Source of the DNA: Gordonia zhaorongruii
GTDB taxonomy: Bacteria; Actinomycetota; Actinomycetes; Mycobacteriales; Mycobacteriaceae
DNA length: 64,000 nucleotides
Direction: 5' to 3'
Assembly: GCF_007559005.1 (NCBI RefSeq)
Contig: NZ_CP041763.1
Coordinates: forward strand, 3,132,463 to 3,196,462
Under the pieces are notes generated by a model. It did no database searches and was not told where the DNA came from. It was given only the letters and a program-made list of their open reading frames with translations. Made by a program: the position numbers and the translations under genes. Positions 16,181 through 24,752 of this stretch are shown here, one piece after another (position 1 is the stretch's first letter; each line of letters starts with the position of its first letter).

Positions 16181-16206
16181 ATCGTCTCGTCCCCGAACGA
16201 GACGAT
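16181..16206 (+). promoter_or_regulatory. Hairpin in the arr leader
   Basis: Arms ATCGTCTCGT (16181-16190) and ACGAGACGAT (16197-16206) are perfect reverse complements with a 6-nt loop. The hairpin ends immediately before the arr ribosome site (AGAGGA). It sits at the expected transcription start and could influence early elongation or translation. Confidence 0.6.
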
Positions 16207-16220
16207 CAGAGGAAACCACC

Positions 16221-16649
16221 ATGGCACGCGCCCCGAAGCCCTTCGAAGTCCACGAATCCGGTGCGCTGCTGCACGGCACGCGGGCGGATCTACAGGTCGG
16301 TGACCTACTCGTGCCCGGCCATCGTTCGAACTACGACCCCGATCGGGTGATGAACCACGTCTACGTGACGCAGACGCTCGACGCAGCGACGTGGGGTGCC
16401 GAGTTCGCCGCAGGTGACGGACCCGGCCGCATCTACATCGTCGAACCGGAGGGGCAGGTCGAGGACGACCCGAACGTGACGAACAAAAAGCTCCCCGGTA
16501 ACCCGACTCGCTCGTATCGAACCCGGGAGTCCGTCCGGATCGTCGGCGAGATCACCGATTGGGTCGGCCACCCTCCTGAGCAGTTGCAGACGATGCGTGA
16601 CGGTTTGGCGGACCTGAAGCGCAAAGGCCTGGACGTCATCTACGACTGA
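16221..16649 (+). CDS. arr: Rifamycin ADP-ribosyltransferase (Arr)
   Basis: Arr inactivates rifampicin by transferring ADP-ribose from NAD+ to its C23 hydroxyl. The 142-residue length is exactly that of the family. The catalytic/NAD-binding residues expected from M. smegmatis Arr (His19, Tyr49, Asp84) fall here at His18 (LLHGT), Tyr48 (HVYVT) and Asp83 (EDDPN). PGNPTRSYRTRE and the VGEITDWVGHPPEQL segment are also characteristic. The ATG at 16221 follows AGAGGA. The upstream RAE-like element suggests induction by rifamycins. It is an intrinsic resistance gene common in environmental mycobacteria and relatives; nothing around it indicates mobility. Confidence 0.95.
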   Translation: MARAPKPFEVHESGALLHGTRADLQVGDLLVPGHRSNYDPDRVMNHVYVTQTLDAATWGAEFAAGDGPGRIYIVEPEGQVEDDPNVTNKKLPGNPTRSYRTRESVRIVGEITDWVGHPPEQLQTMRDGLADLKRKGLDVIYD

Positions 16650-16984
16650 TCGATCCACGGCCGACTGTGCAGGTCCCACTCGCAATCGCTGTTCGGGTAC
16701 ATCACTCTCACCGCACTGATCCTTTAGATGCGCTCACTGTCGGCGCATCGTACGACGGCTGCATCGTCGGAGTGGTACCGCACACGAGCGGCATTGCCCT
16801 ATAGCGGGTCGTCGTCACTGTGCGGTACCACTGAGACGAGTCGTGGCGACCGAACGCGAATCTCCGCCCATGATCTCGATGGGCAGACGCTTCGCCGAGG
16901 AGGGCGATGCCGACTCGGGATACCTCGCACTCGGACCGCGCCTATGATTGCGACATACGACCTTTTGAGCAAGGAGACAGGTAC
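16650..16984. other. Intergenic region with a long inverted repeat
   Basis: No gene is supported in these 335 bp. A perfect 14-bp inverted repeat, AGTGGTACCGCACA (16771-16784) and TGTGCGGTACCACT (16819-16832), is separated by 34 bp. It could be a hairpin, a small MITE-like remnant or a paired operator. The region then leads into the promoter and the AAGGAG ribosome site of the next gene. Confidence 0.8.
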
Positions 16985-17530
16985 ATGTCCGCGAAGACAC
17001 CGGAACCGGTCCGTTGCACGGCGACCCTCGAGCTCATCGAAGATCAGGCGATCGCTCGACTGCCCGCCGAGGCCAGCGCGTCGCTGCCCTCACGCGGTCA
17101 GGTCGCCGTCACCGGCAGTGCGAACGGTCACGATTTCAGCACCGTTGTCGAGCCGGATGGACGTCGCGGTCACTGGATCCGCATCGACGATGCCCTTCGC
17201 GAAGCGATTGCGGTCGAAGCCGGCGGCACTGTCGAGCTAGAGCTCACTCCGACCAAGGAGTGGCCCGAACCTGCTGTGCCGGAAGACCTCCAGGCAGCAC
17301 TCGACCATGCTCCCGATACCGAAGACGTGTGGTCGTCCATCACTCCGATGGCGCGCTGGGAATGGGTGCGTTGGGTGAAGGCAACCAAGAACCCACAGAC
17401 CAGGGAGCGTCGGGTCGACGTCACCATCTCGAAGCTGCGCGACGGAAAACGCCGTCCCTGCTGCTTCGACCTGTCGTCGTGCACCGAACCCGCGCTCGCC
17501 AAGAGCGGCGTGCTGATGGGTACCGAGTAG
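16985..17530 (+). CDS. DUF1905/YdeI (OmpD-associated)-type protein
   Basis: The protein is 181 residues. The N-terminal ~95 residues form a DUF1905-like beta-barrel (FSTVVEPDGRRGHWIRIDDA, VEAGGTVELELTPTKEWPEP). The C-terminal half is the short helical YdeI/OmpD-associated segment (PEDLQAALDHAP, MARWEWVRWVKATKNPQTRE, KLRDGKRRPCCFD). YdeI-type proteins have been linked to resistance to cationic peptides in enterics, but the biochemical role is unknown. The ATG at 16985 follows AAGGAG. It ends with ALAKSGVLMGTE and converges on the membrane-protein gene. Confidence 0.82.
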   Translation: MSAKTPEPVRCTATLELIEDQAIARLPAEASASLPSRGQVAVTGSANGHDFSTVVEPDGRRGHWIRIDDALREAIAVEAGGTVELELTPTKEWPEPAVPEDLQAALDHAPDTEDVWSSITPMARWEWVRWVKATKNPQTRERRVDVTISKLRDGKRRPCCFDLSSCTEPALAKSGVLMGTE

Positions 17531-17551
17531 TGGTTCGATGAGACGAGGACG

Positions 17552-18637
17552 TCAGTCCGCCTGCCGCGACTTCTCGACCTGGTCGTCGGTGTCGGTGCGG
17601 TCCTGCTGCAAACGCCGTTCTCGCTCGCGCTGCCCGAACGTGGCCCGGAGGATCGACTCGTAACTGTCGCTGCTCGACCCGAGCGCTCCGGCGACGACAC
17701 CCATCGAGGTCGACAGCCACGCCAGAAGCAGGAAACTGGTCAGCGAAGCAGGCTTCTGGATCTGCTGGGTCATGAATCCCGCGTCGATCACGACGAGTCC
17801 GGCGATGAAGGTGAGGATGTACAGGCCGATGTACATCGTCGCGATCCCGGCGAAGACCGTGACCACCGTGACCGCGTTGTACATCCGCGACCATGCAGCT
17901 GCTGAACTGCGTTTACGACGCGCCTCCCACAGGCGATTGGCGACGATGAGCCACGTGCCCATCACGGCGATGGAGAACATCGTGATCAGCCCGAGGCGCC
18001 ACGGGCTCAGCACCGTCGCCATCTGCCAGATCGACGTGTAGAAGATGCCGAAGGAGGCGGTGGCCGCCGCTGCCGCGATCAGCCCTTTCAGCGTCGACAC
18101 CAGGCGCCAGGGCCGGTTGACGCGCACCATGCCCGCCACCACGCGCACCCAGCCCCACCGACTGGTGGCGGCCAGCGTGCTCTTGCCGTCGCGCTCCTCA
18201 TCGACGTGCCACTCCCGTTGCCCGGACTCCACCGACCGGAACGTCTCATCAGCGGTGTCCGGTGCTGCCAGCCCGGCGACACAGGCCACCGTCAGATCAG
18301 TGGTGTTCCGTCGCAGCCCGACCGTCCCGCATGCGGGCACCGAGATGATCGCTGCAGAACGGCGGGAATCGATCTCCGCCGGAACGGGCCGTCCGCGCCA
18401 CAAGCGCGGCAGTTCGGTCAAGAAGACCACCAGATCGGCGTCATCCGACGTGGTGGGCACCGAATCCGAGAGGTGCACTTCACCGTCGTCGTCGAGCATC
18501 AGCGCACCGTCGTCGACAGTCACGCTGACGGGTCCGATCGAAGTCTCCGCCAACGCCTCCTCGACTCCGGGCGCTATCCGCTCGGCAAGTGTGTAAGGGA
18601 GTCCGCGCTCGGCGACGAGCGTGACGTTTCGGGACAC
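17552..18637 (-). CDS. Hypothetical membrane protein
   Basis: I do not recognise a named family. The ~361-residue protein has an N-terminal soluble domain (to about residue 165) with an acidic strand-rich segment. Four or so hydrophobic segments follow (LIAAAAATASFGIFYTSIWQ; RLGLITMFSIAVMGTWLIVA; VTVVTVFAGIATMYIGLYIL; SLTSFLLLAWLSTSMGVVAG), then a charged C-terminus (QRERERRLQQDRTDTDDQVE). I chose the GTG at 18637, five bases after GGAAAGG; a GTG at 18676 would add 13 residues. It is a single gene flanked by a terminator hairpin upstream. Confidence 0.72.
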   Translation of the reverse strand: MSRNVTLVAERGLPYTLAERIAPGVEEALAETSIGPVSVTVDDGALMLDDDGEVHLSDSVPTTSDDADLVVFLTELPRLWRGRPVPAEIDSRRSAAIISVPACGTVGLRRNTTDLTVACVAGLAAPDTADETFRSVESGQREWHVDEERDGKSTLAATSRWGWVRVVAGMVRVNRPWRLVSTLKGLIAAAAATASFGIFYTSIWQMATVLSPWRLGLITMFSIAVMGTWLIVANRLWEARRKRSSAAAWSRMYNAVTVVTVFAGIATMYIGLYILTFIAGLVVIDAGFMTQQIQKPASLTSFLLLAWLSTSMGVVAGALGSSSDSYESILRATFGQRERERRLQQDRTDTDDQVEKSRQAD

Positions 18638-18692
18638 CAGAGCCTTTCCGATCACAATGTGGTCAGTGTTCCACACGGTCCCACACGAGGGC

Positions 18693-18722
18693 CGTCACGT
18701 CTCCCACCGGGGAGACGTGACG
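18693..18722 (-). terminator. Hairpin terminator after the MarR/MFS operon
   Basis: CGTCACGTCTCC (18693-18704) pairs perfectly with GGAGACGTGACG (18711-18722); one more C-G pair closes a 4-nt loop. It lies 41 nt past the transporter stop on the minus strand. No T-run follows, which is usual in actinobacteria. Confidence 0.7.
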
Positions 18723-18763
18723 ACCCTGCTCACAAGACTGACGCCGATGCGACGCCCCGGAGC

Positions 18764-20371
18764 TCAGCGCATTACCTGGCCGTGACTCTCGGGCTGATCG
18801 TCGTGCTGTTCGACGGCCTCGGCGGGCGCCGTCACCGGTGCCACCTTCTTCCGCGACAGGAACGCCGCGGGGACCAGGGTGATCGCCACGATTACCACGC
18901 TGACGACGAAGGTGTTGCTGAAAGCGTCGGCAGCGCCGTTGAGCAACTGCTGAAGCTTGGCTGCCATCTCCGGCGGGATGGGCCCGCCCGACTGATCGCC
19001 CGACTGCATCTTGGTCGAATCCACACCGTGGTCGAGCATCTGGTTCGTCAGCACCACCGACATGACTGCGGCGCCGATCGACGCTCCCGTCTGCTGGACG
19101 ATGTTCATCAGGGTGGAACCGCGCGCCACCTTGTGGTCGGTCAGAGTGGCCAGTGCCGACGTCATCAGCGGCATCATCGTGAAGCCCATGCCGATGCCCA
19201 TGACGAGCAGCGAGCCGCTCGTGTACCAGATCGACGTGTCGGTTCCGACCTGGGTGAACAGCCCCAATCCCACGGTGATGAGTGCGATGCCGGGAAGAAC
19301 TACGAACTTGGGGCCGATCGTGTCGATCAGCTTGCCGCCGATCGGCATCGACATCATCGCACCGAGCCCCTGCGGCGCCACCAGAAGTCCGGCCATCAGT
19401 GTGGACTCGCCGCGCACCTGCATGAAGTAGCTGGGCAACAGCATCATCGTGCCCATGAAGGCGATCACGAAGAGGACCAGAGTGATCACCGAGACCGTCA
19501 GGTTCCGGTCCTTGAACAGCGACAGGTCGATCAGTGCGTTCGTCTTCCCCCGTGCGTGCAGCACGAACAGGATCATGAGCACCAGTCCGGCGATGCCGGG
19601 TCCGAGCACCCGCGCCGACTCGAAGGTGCCCTCTTCCGGTATCGAAGAGACGCCGAACAGGAACAGCGCGAGGCCCGGAGAAAGGAGCAGCATGCCCAGG
19701 AAGTCGAACCGCTCGCCCGGGTGGGTCTCATCCTTCGGGAGAACGACGACCGCGGCCAAGATCGCCAGTGCGCCCACCGGCACGTTCACCAGGAAGATCC
19801 AGTGCCAGGAAGCCGAGTCGATGAGCCAGCCGCCGAGGATCGGGCCGCAGATGGGGCCGAGGAGCATCGGCACTCCCAGCAGCGCCATCATCCGCCCGAT
19901 TCTCTCGGGCCCGGCTGCCCGGGTCAGGATCGTCATGCTGAGCGGCATGAGCATGCCGCCGCCGAGTCCCTGGAGTACGCGGAATCCGATCAACGCCTCC
20001 AGCGACCATGCCGTGCTGCACGCGATCGAACCGGCGACGAACAACGCCAGCGCGGTGAGGTACAGCCGTTTGGTGCCGAAACGGTCGGCCGCCCAACCTG
20101 TGAGCGGAATGACGGTGGCCAGCGCCAGCGTGTACGCAGTGACCGCCCATGCGACGCCGGCGTACGTCGCCTGGAAGGCGCTCTGAAAGGTGGGGATCGC
20201 GACGTTGACGATCGTCATGTCCAGCGTCGCCATGATCGCGCCGAGCACGACCACGCCCGCCACCTTGAGAAGGCGAGCGTCGATGGCTGTCGAGCCCTTC
20301 GACTGCGATTCCGCAACCCCTGGACCTCCTCCCGGTGGGGACGCAGCGTCCGGGTTCGTCGATGATGTCAT
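18764..20371 (-). CDS. DHA2-family MFS multidrug exporter (EmrB/QacA-like)
   Basis: The protein is 535 residues with about 14 membrane helices. DMTIVNVAIPTFQ is in helix 1, GWAADRFGTKRLYL in loop 2-3, RVLQGLGGGMLMPLSMTIL in helix 4, and GPICGPILGGWLIDSASWHWIFLVNVP is motif C. It has a hydrophilic tail (VEQHDDQPESHGQVMR). The start overlaps the stop of the MarR gene (ATGA), so both are translated from one message. It is probably a proton-driven drug exporter controlled by that MarR. Confidence 0.92.
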   Translation of the reverse strand: MTSSTNPDAASPPGGGPGVAESQSKGSTAIDARLLKVAGVVVLGAIMATLDMTIVNVAIPTFQSAFQATYAGVAWAVTAYTLALATVIPLTGWAADRFGTKRLYLTALALFVAGSIACSTAWSLEALIGFRVLQGLGGGMLMPLSMTILTRAAGPERIGRMMALLGVPMLLGPICGPILGGWLIDSASWHWIFLVNVPVGALAILAAVVVLPKDETHPGERFDFLGMLLLSPGLALFLFGVSSIPEEGTFESARVLGPGIAGLVLMILFVLHARGKTNALIDLSLFKDRNLTVSVITLVLFVIAFMGTMMLLPSYFMQVRGESTLMAGLLVAPQGLGAMMSMPIGGKLIDTIGPKFVVLPGIALITVGLGLFTQVGTDTSIWYTSGSLLVMGIGMGFTMMPLMTSALATLTDHKVARGSTLMNIVQQTGASIGAAVMSVVLTNQMLDHGVDSTKMQSGDQSGGPIPPEMAAKLQQLLNGAADAFSNTFVVSVVIVAITLVPAAFLSRKKVAPVTAPAEAVEQHDDQPESHGQVMR

Positions 20372-20862
20372 GAGGTGCTCCTGACGTGGTTGCGCGCACA
20401 GGTCGTCCCGGCACGTCGGTCTTCGGGAATGGATTCGAGCGCCGCGATCATGGCCTCGCGCAGCGCACTCGCGACATCGGGCGGCAACGCCCGGGAGAAC
20501 TCCGCCACCTGGTCGCGCATGATGGCGCGCTGGGTATCGGCGAGTTCGCGGCCCCTGGGCGTCAGGGACACGCGCTTGCTCCGCCGGTCGTCCGGGTCTT
20601 CCCTGCGGTCAACCATGTCGAGAGCGACGAGTCGGTCGACGGCCCGCCCTGCCGTGGCCAGCGAGAGCCCGAGGTATTCCGCCAAGTCGCCCACCGAGAG
20701 ATCCGTTCCCTGCGTCGCGAGCGTGAACACCACCCGGACCTGGGTGAGAGTGAGGTCCATGTCGACGAACGCGTCGAGCACCTCGGAATCGCATCGCTTG
20801 TGCACGGCGCCGACGAACTCGTCGAACACGGCACCGAGGTCTGCCTTCGCTGTTGAATCCAC
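20368..20862 (-). CDS. MarR family regulator of the DHA2 exporter
   Basis: The protein is 164 residues with a winged helix: LTQVRVVFTLATQG, then SVGDLAEYLGLSLATAGRAV (recognition helix), and wing DRREDPDDRRSKRVSLTPRG at about 91-110. It starts with GTG at 20862 and overlaps the exporter start by 4 nt. Direct and inverted TGCAAC/GTTGC repeats just upstream are its likely operator, so it should repress its own operon until a phenolic or drug-like ligand binds. Confidence 0.93.
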   Translation of the reverse strand: MDSTAKADLGAVFDEFVGAVHKRCDSEVLDAFVDMDLTLTQVRVVFTLATQGTDLSVGDLAEYLGLSLATAGRAVDRLVALDMVDRREDPDDRRSKRVSLTPRGRELADTQRAIMRDQVAEFSRALPPDVASALREAMIAALESIPEDRRAGTTCARNHVRSTS

Positions 20863-20877
20863 GCGACAATACTACCG

Positions 20878-20910
20878 CTGATGCAACTATCTCACTGATG
20901 CAACAGTTGC
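20878..20910. promoter_or_regulatory. MarR operator with direct and inverted repeats
   Basis: CTGATGCAAC occurs at 20878-20887 and again at 20895-20904 (17 bp apart). The second copy is part of the palindrome GCAAC-A-GTTGC (20900-20910). The sites lie just upstream of the marR-like start at 20862. Confidence 0.7.
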
Positions 20911-21030
20911 GAGATCTTTCACCGAGGGACCGCATCGGTGATCCAGCCCATGTGAAGTCGCCGCATCATCTGCATCGGCTCGCCGGGAATCATCGTGCGG
21001 AGATTCAGCTACGGGGGAGACACGCCCGCG

Positions 21031-21666
21031 TCATGCGGCCTCGAACGCGCGATGCAGTGACTTTCCGAGAAATCGACCGAGCTCCTCCGCGTTCCAGTCC
21101 TCGCCCTCGTCCAGCACGGAGCGGACACCTGATTCGCAGGCCGACATGAAGAGCTCGATGAGCACCGGCAACTTGCGGTCGAGGTCGCTCGTGTCCCACC
21201 AACGGACCATCGCCGGACGAATCCACGCCGTGGACTCCCTGGTGAGCACCCCACGCGCCTCACGAAGCCGTTGCGACAGTGCCGGATCCGGCTCGCCGTG
21301 AAAGATCAGATGCCACGACTCCGGCTTCTCCGCAGCAGATGTGAGCAGCGCCGTGAAGCCTGCGATGAAGGCCTGCTCAGGCGTCTCAGCGTCGGCCGAG
21401 GAGTGCAGCGACTCCAAAGCTGCCGCTGTCAGGCCGGCTTGCTCGCGGTCGAGCAGCGAACTCAGGATCTCCACCCGATCCGGGAAGCACGCGTAGATCA
21501 CCGGTCTGGTCACGCCCATCTCTGCAGCGAGCGAGGCGATCGTCACCGATCCGAACCCGCTGCGCACGGCTAGCGCGCGTGCCGTGTCGAGTATCTGGGG
21601 ACGCCGTCGCTCCGGACCCAGATGCGGAGCGCGCCCACGCGATTTCAGAGGCGTCCGGACGGTCAT
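21031..21666 (-). CDS. TetR/AcrR family regulator
   Basis: The protein is about 211 residues. It starts with a basic arm (RTPLKSRGRAPHLGPERRRP), then the HTH IASLAAEMGVTRPVIYACFP at about 43-62. A C-terminal TetR domain contains HLIFHGEPDPALSQRLREAR. I chose the ATG at 21666; ATGs at 21699 and 21768 are possible but would lengthen the arm unusually. It diverges from the acyl-CoA dehydrogenase/MpaB pair with only ~100 bp between, where TGTAG (21707-21711) and CTACA (21719-21723) form a short inverted repeat. It is the probable regulator of that pair. Confidence 0.88.
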   Translation of the reverse strand: MTVRTPLKSRGRAPHLGPERRRPQILDTARALAVRSGFGSVTIASLAAEMGVTRPVIYACFPDRVEILSSLLDREQAGLTAAALESLHSSADAETPEQAFIAGFTALLTSAAEKPESWHLIFHGEPDPALSQRLREARGVLTRESTAWIRPAMVRWWDTSDLDRKLPVLIELFMSACESGVRSVLDEGEDWNAEELGRFLGKSLHRAFEAA

Positions 21667-21770
21667 GGTCACCGACTCTATCCCAATCGGTGAATTCATT
21701 CGTCGATGTAGCATTTTCCTACACGGATGTATTAATGTGACCGTGAGTCCACCGAACCGGAAGGTCATCG

Positions 21771-23624
21771 ATGCAGTTGTTCAACCCCCACGCGCCCGAC
21801 TTCGAAGAGTTCGACGAGGAGACCCGTCGTATCTTCGACGCGACGATCGCCTTCTTCGAAGGCAAGGGCAAGGCGTGGTTGCTGCAGCAGCACCGCGACC
21901 GGGTCTGGTACGACGAGTTCCTCGACTTCGCGCGGGCGGAGAAGGTCTTCGCGACATTTCTGACCCCTGCCGCGCAGGCCGACGGCGACCCGAACAAGCG
22001 GTGGGACGAAGCGCGCATCGCGACGTACAGCCAGATCCTCGGCTTCTACGGCATGTCGTACTGGTACGTCTGGCAGGTTTCGATTCTCGGCCTCGGTCCC
22101 ATCTGGCAGAGCGGGAACGAACCCGTGAAACGCCGGACGGCAGCGTTGCTCGACGACGGCGCGATCTTCGCCTTCGGGTTGTCCGAGAAGGAGCACGGCG
22201 CAGACGTCTACACGTCCGACATGGTGCTGACCTCCGACGGCGAGGGCGGATATCTGGCGAACGGCGGCAAGTACTACATCGGCAACGGCAACGCGGCCGG
22301 TCTGGTCTCGGTGTTCGGTCGGATCGAGGGCGCGCCCACCGGACCGAAGGCACAGGATGGATACGTCTTCTTCGTCGCCGACAGCGGGCATCCCGCCTAC
22401 AAGTTGCGCAAGAACGTCGTCGACTCCCAGATGTACGTCGCGGCCTTCGATCTCGAGGACTACCCGGTCGCGGAATCCGACATCATCCACCTCGGTTCCG
22501 AGGCCTTCGACGCCGCGATCAACACAGTGAACGTAGGCAAGTTCAACATCGGCTTCGGCGCGGTCGGTGCCGTGGAGCACGCGTGGCACGAAGCCATCAC
22601 GCACGCCGACAACCGCGTCCTGTTCGACCGCCGCGTCACAGAGTTCTCGCAGGTGCGAGCCCTGTTCACCGAGAGCTGGGTACGCCTCGCAGCGATGCAG
22701 CTGTATTCCGAGCGCGCGATCGACTACATGCGGTCGGGGTCGGTCGACGACCGGCGCTACCTGCTGTTCAACGCGATCGAGAAGATGTCCGTCAGCCGGC
22801 AGGGCGCCAAGGTCTACGACCTGATCGCCGACTGCATCGCCGCCCGTGGTTTCGAGAACGACATGTACTACCCGGTCGGGATGGTCGCGATGTCGGGTCT
22901 CCCCCGCCTCGAGGGCACCGTCCACGTCAACATGGCGCTGGCACTCAAGTTCATGAAGAGCTATCTCTTCAATCCCACCGACCCGAGCCTCGCACTGCTC
23001 GCGGTCCGCAAACCGGGTATCCCGGATGCGGTGTTCGGACCGATGTTCAAGGCCTCCCGCGGAGCGATCCGCGCCGCGACGCCACTGGTGCAGCTCCCCG
23101 CTCCGACGTCGCCCGCTGTGCCGCCGAGGCGACGAGAGCCGGTCGACGACGCCTTCCTCTTCCAGCAGGGGCCGACGCAGGGGCTGGGAAAGGTCGCGTT
23201 CCACGATTGGCGTGCGGTGTACGCCGATCACGACTACCTGCCGAACGTGAAGATCGTGCTCGAACAGGTTGACGCACTCCAGGCGTTCCTCGGCGCGACG
23301 CCGCTCGATAAGGCCCAGATGCGCGACCTCGACCTGCTGCTCGTGGTGGGAGACCTCTTCACGACGGTCGCCTACGGCGATCTGATCTTGCAGCAGGCCG
23401 GCATCGCCGGCACCGGCGACGACCTCGTCGACAGCATCTTCGAGGTACTCGTCGCCGACATCGCGGGCCATGCCCTCACGCTGTCGAACAAGTCTGCGCT
23501 GAACAGCTCGCAAGTGAATTCCGCACGCGGCATCATTCGCCGTCCCGATTTCAACGCCGAGCGCACCGCACGGGTGTGGAACGAAGCCCGCGCCACGGCC
23601 GGAACCTACGAGATGAACCAGTGA
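21771..23624 (+). CDS. Acyl-CoA dehydrogenase family protein (long form)
   Basis: The protein is 617 residues, about 220 longer than typical FadE enzymes. The N-terminal two-thirds hold the FAD/acyl-CoA core: FAFGLSEKEHGADVYTSDMV, YYIGNGNAAGLVSVFGR and the catalytic-type Glu381 in LPRLEGTVHVNMAL. The ~190-residue C-terminal extension (from APTSPAVPPRRREPVDDAFL) is helical, as in the very-long-chain/ACAD9-like or actinobacterial long FadE groups. It is followed after 11 nt by an MpaB-family oxygenase gene and faces a TetR gene. It probably introduces a double bond into a bulky or long acyl-CoA; the substrate is unknown. Confidence 0.87.
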   Translation: MQLFNPHAPDFEEFDEETRRIFDATIAFFEGKGKAWLLQQHRDRVWYDEFLDFARAEKVFATFLTPAAQADGDPNKRWDEARIATYSQILGFYGMSYWYVWQVSILGLGPIWQSGNEPVKRRTAALLDDGAIFAFGLSEKEHGADVYTSDMVLTSDGEGGYLANGGKYYIGNGNAAGLVSVFGRIEGAPTGPKAQDGYVFFVADSGHPAYKLRKNVVDSQMYVAAFDLEDYPVAESDIIHLGSEAFDAAINTVNVGKFNIGFGAVGAVEHAWHEAITHADNRVLFDRRVTEFSQVRALFTESWVRLAAMQLYSERAIDYMRSGSVDDRRYLLFNAIEKMSVSRQGAKVYDLIADCIAARGFENDMYYPVGMVAMSGLPRLEGTVHVNMALALKFMKSYLFNPTDPSLALLAVRKPGIPDAVFGPMFKASRGAIRAATPLVQLPAPTSPAVPPRRREPVDDAFLFQQGPTQGLGKVAFHDWRAVYADHDYLPNVKIVLEQVDALQAFLGATPLDKAQMRDLDLLLVVGDLFTTVAYGDLILQQAGIAGTGDDLVDSIFEVLVADIAGHALTLSNKSALNSSQVNSARGIIRRPDFNAERTARVWNEARATAGTYEMNQ

Positions 23625-23635
23625 GGAACATCGAC

Positions 23636-24712
23636 ATGACCGATACCAAGTCCAAGGACGTCACCCCGCACGCCGATTACGGATTCTTCGCCCCCGACTC
23701 GGTCACCCGCCGAGTGTGGGGCTATCCGACCACGCCGCTGCACGGGATCGTGCGCGCAGTGACCGTCGAGGAACTCGACCCCAACCTGATCGCCTCCGTC
23801 GACGCGACCGGAGCGAACTACGACCGACTCCCCACTCGCTACGCACGAACGGTCCAATACTTCGCCGCGGTCGCATTCGCGGACGCCCGCACCGTGTTGG
23901 AGATGGCGGATGTGCTGGTCAAGATCCATTCCAAGGCGATCGGGGTGGAACCCGTCAGCGGAGGCCACTACGACGCCAACGACCCCGAATCCCAACTGTG
24001 GATCCTCGTCACCGGCTGGCATTCCGTCCTCAAGGCGTACGAGACCTTCGGTCCGGGACGGCTGACCGACGACGAGGTGCGTCAGTACTGGGCTGACTGC
24101 GCGATCGCCGCCGAGATGCAGACCTGCGACCCCGACTCGGTACCTCGCTCACGCGAGGAGGTCCGGGCCTACTTCGACAGTTGGCGTCCGCACCTGGCAG
24201 CCAGCGAGGCCGCGCAGCACATGATGGTCCACTTGCTCAACGGTGCGAACGCCGTCGTCGTCGACGGGCCACTGCGCCTGGCTCGCCGCCCCGCCAACTG
24301 GTTCATCCGCACCGGAACCACCGCGCTTCTGCCGCGTCATATGCGGCGTCTCGCCGGAATTCACCAGTCACCCGCCACGGACCTTCTCATCACGTACGTC
24401 ACGCGCGCGTTCTTCGCGGCCTTCGGCAGTCTCACCATCGGTCAGCGCTGGTTCCTCCAACACGTTGCGCCGAAGACGCTTCCGATCGTCGAGCCGCACT
24501 GGAACGCCGTTCCGCCGGTGAATCGGGAAGTGCTGACGCCGGCTGAGGCTCGAGATCGCTTCGGTTTCGCCCGCCCCGCCGAGGCTCACCTCGAACTGCG
24601 CGAGAAGCAGCGCGAGCGGGTGTTCGGTCGGGGCGAGGCTCCGAGCGAGAACGGCCTCGTCGAATCGCAGCGGCTTCTCGGAAGCGTCGGGGAGTCGTCG
24701 GTCGTCGGCTGA
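23636..24712 (+). CDS. MpaB/Lcp-family oxygenase (DUF2236), second copy
   Basis: The protein is 358 residues. It has the DUF2236 core pattern: RVWGYPTTPLHGIVRAVTVE at ~25-44, ARTVQYFAAVAFADARTVLE with VKIHSKAIG, and LWILVTGWHSVLKAYETFGP. It is shorter than, and clearly distinct from, the copy at 2606-3880. No signal peptide is present. The ATG at 23636 follows GAGG and lies 11 nt after the acyl-CoA dehydrogenase stop, so the two form an operon. A joint role in degrading a hydrophobic compound via CoA thioesters is inferred. The tail after about 320 is low complexity and probably disordered. Confidence 0.85.
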   Translation: MTDTKSKDVTPHADYGFFAPDSVTRRVWGYPTTPLHGIVRAVTVEELDPNLIASVDATGANYDRLPTRYARTVQYFAAVAFADARTVLEMADVLVKIHSKAIGVEPVSGGHYDANDPESQLWILVTGWHSVLKAYETFGPGRLTDDEVRQYWADCAIAAEMQTCDPDSVPRSREEVRAYFDSWRPHLAASEAAQHMMVHLLNGANAVVVDGPLRLARRPANWFIRTGTTALLPRHMRRLAGIHQSPATDLLITYVTRAFFAAFGSLTIGQRWFLQHVAPKTLPIVEPHWNAVPPVNREVLTPAEARDRFGFARPAEAHLELREKQRERVFGRGEAPSENGLVESQRLLGSVGESSVVG

Positions 24713-24752
24713 AGGAGCACCTACGTCTGACCCGGTCGATAGGCTCGCGGAC

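Noticed and set aside
18206..20365. 719-residue plus-strand open frame
   Set aside because: It is antisense to the clear DHA2 exporter, is a His/Arg/Asp-rich shadow without any domain, and arises from high third-position GC.
21584..23272. 562-residue plus-strand frame inside the acyl-CoA dehydrogenase
   Set aside because: It is a +1 shadow rich in Arg; the acyl-CoA dehydrogenase frame has full family motifs and a better start.
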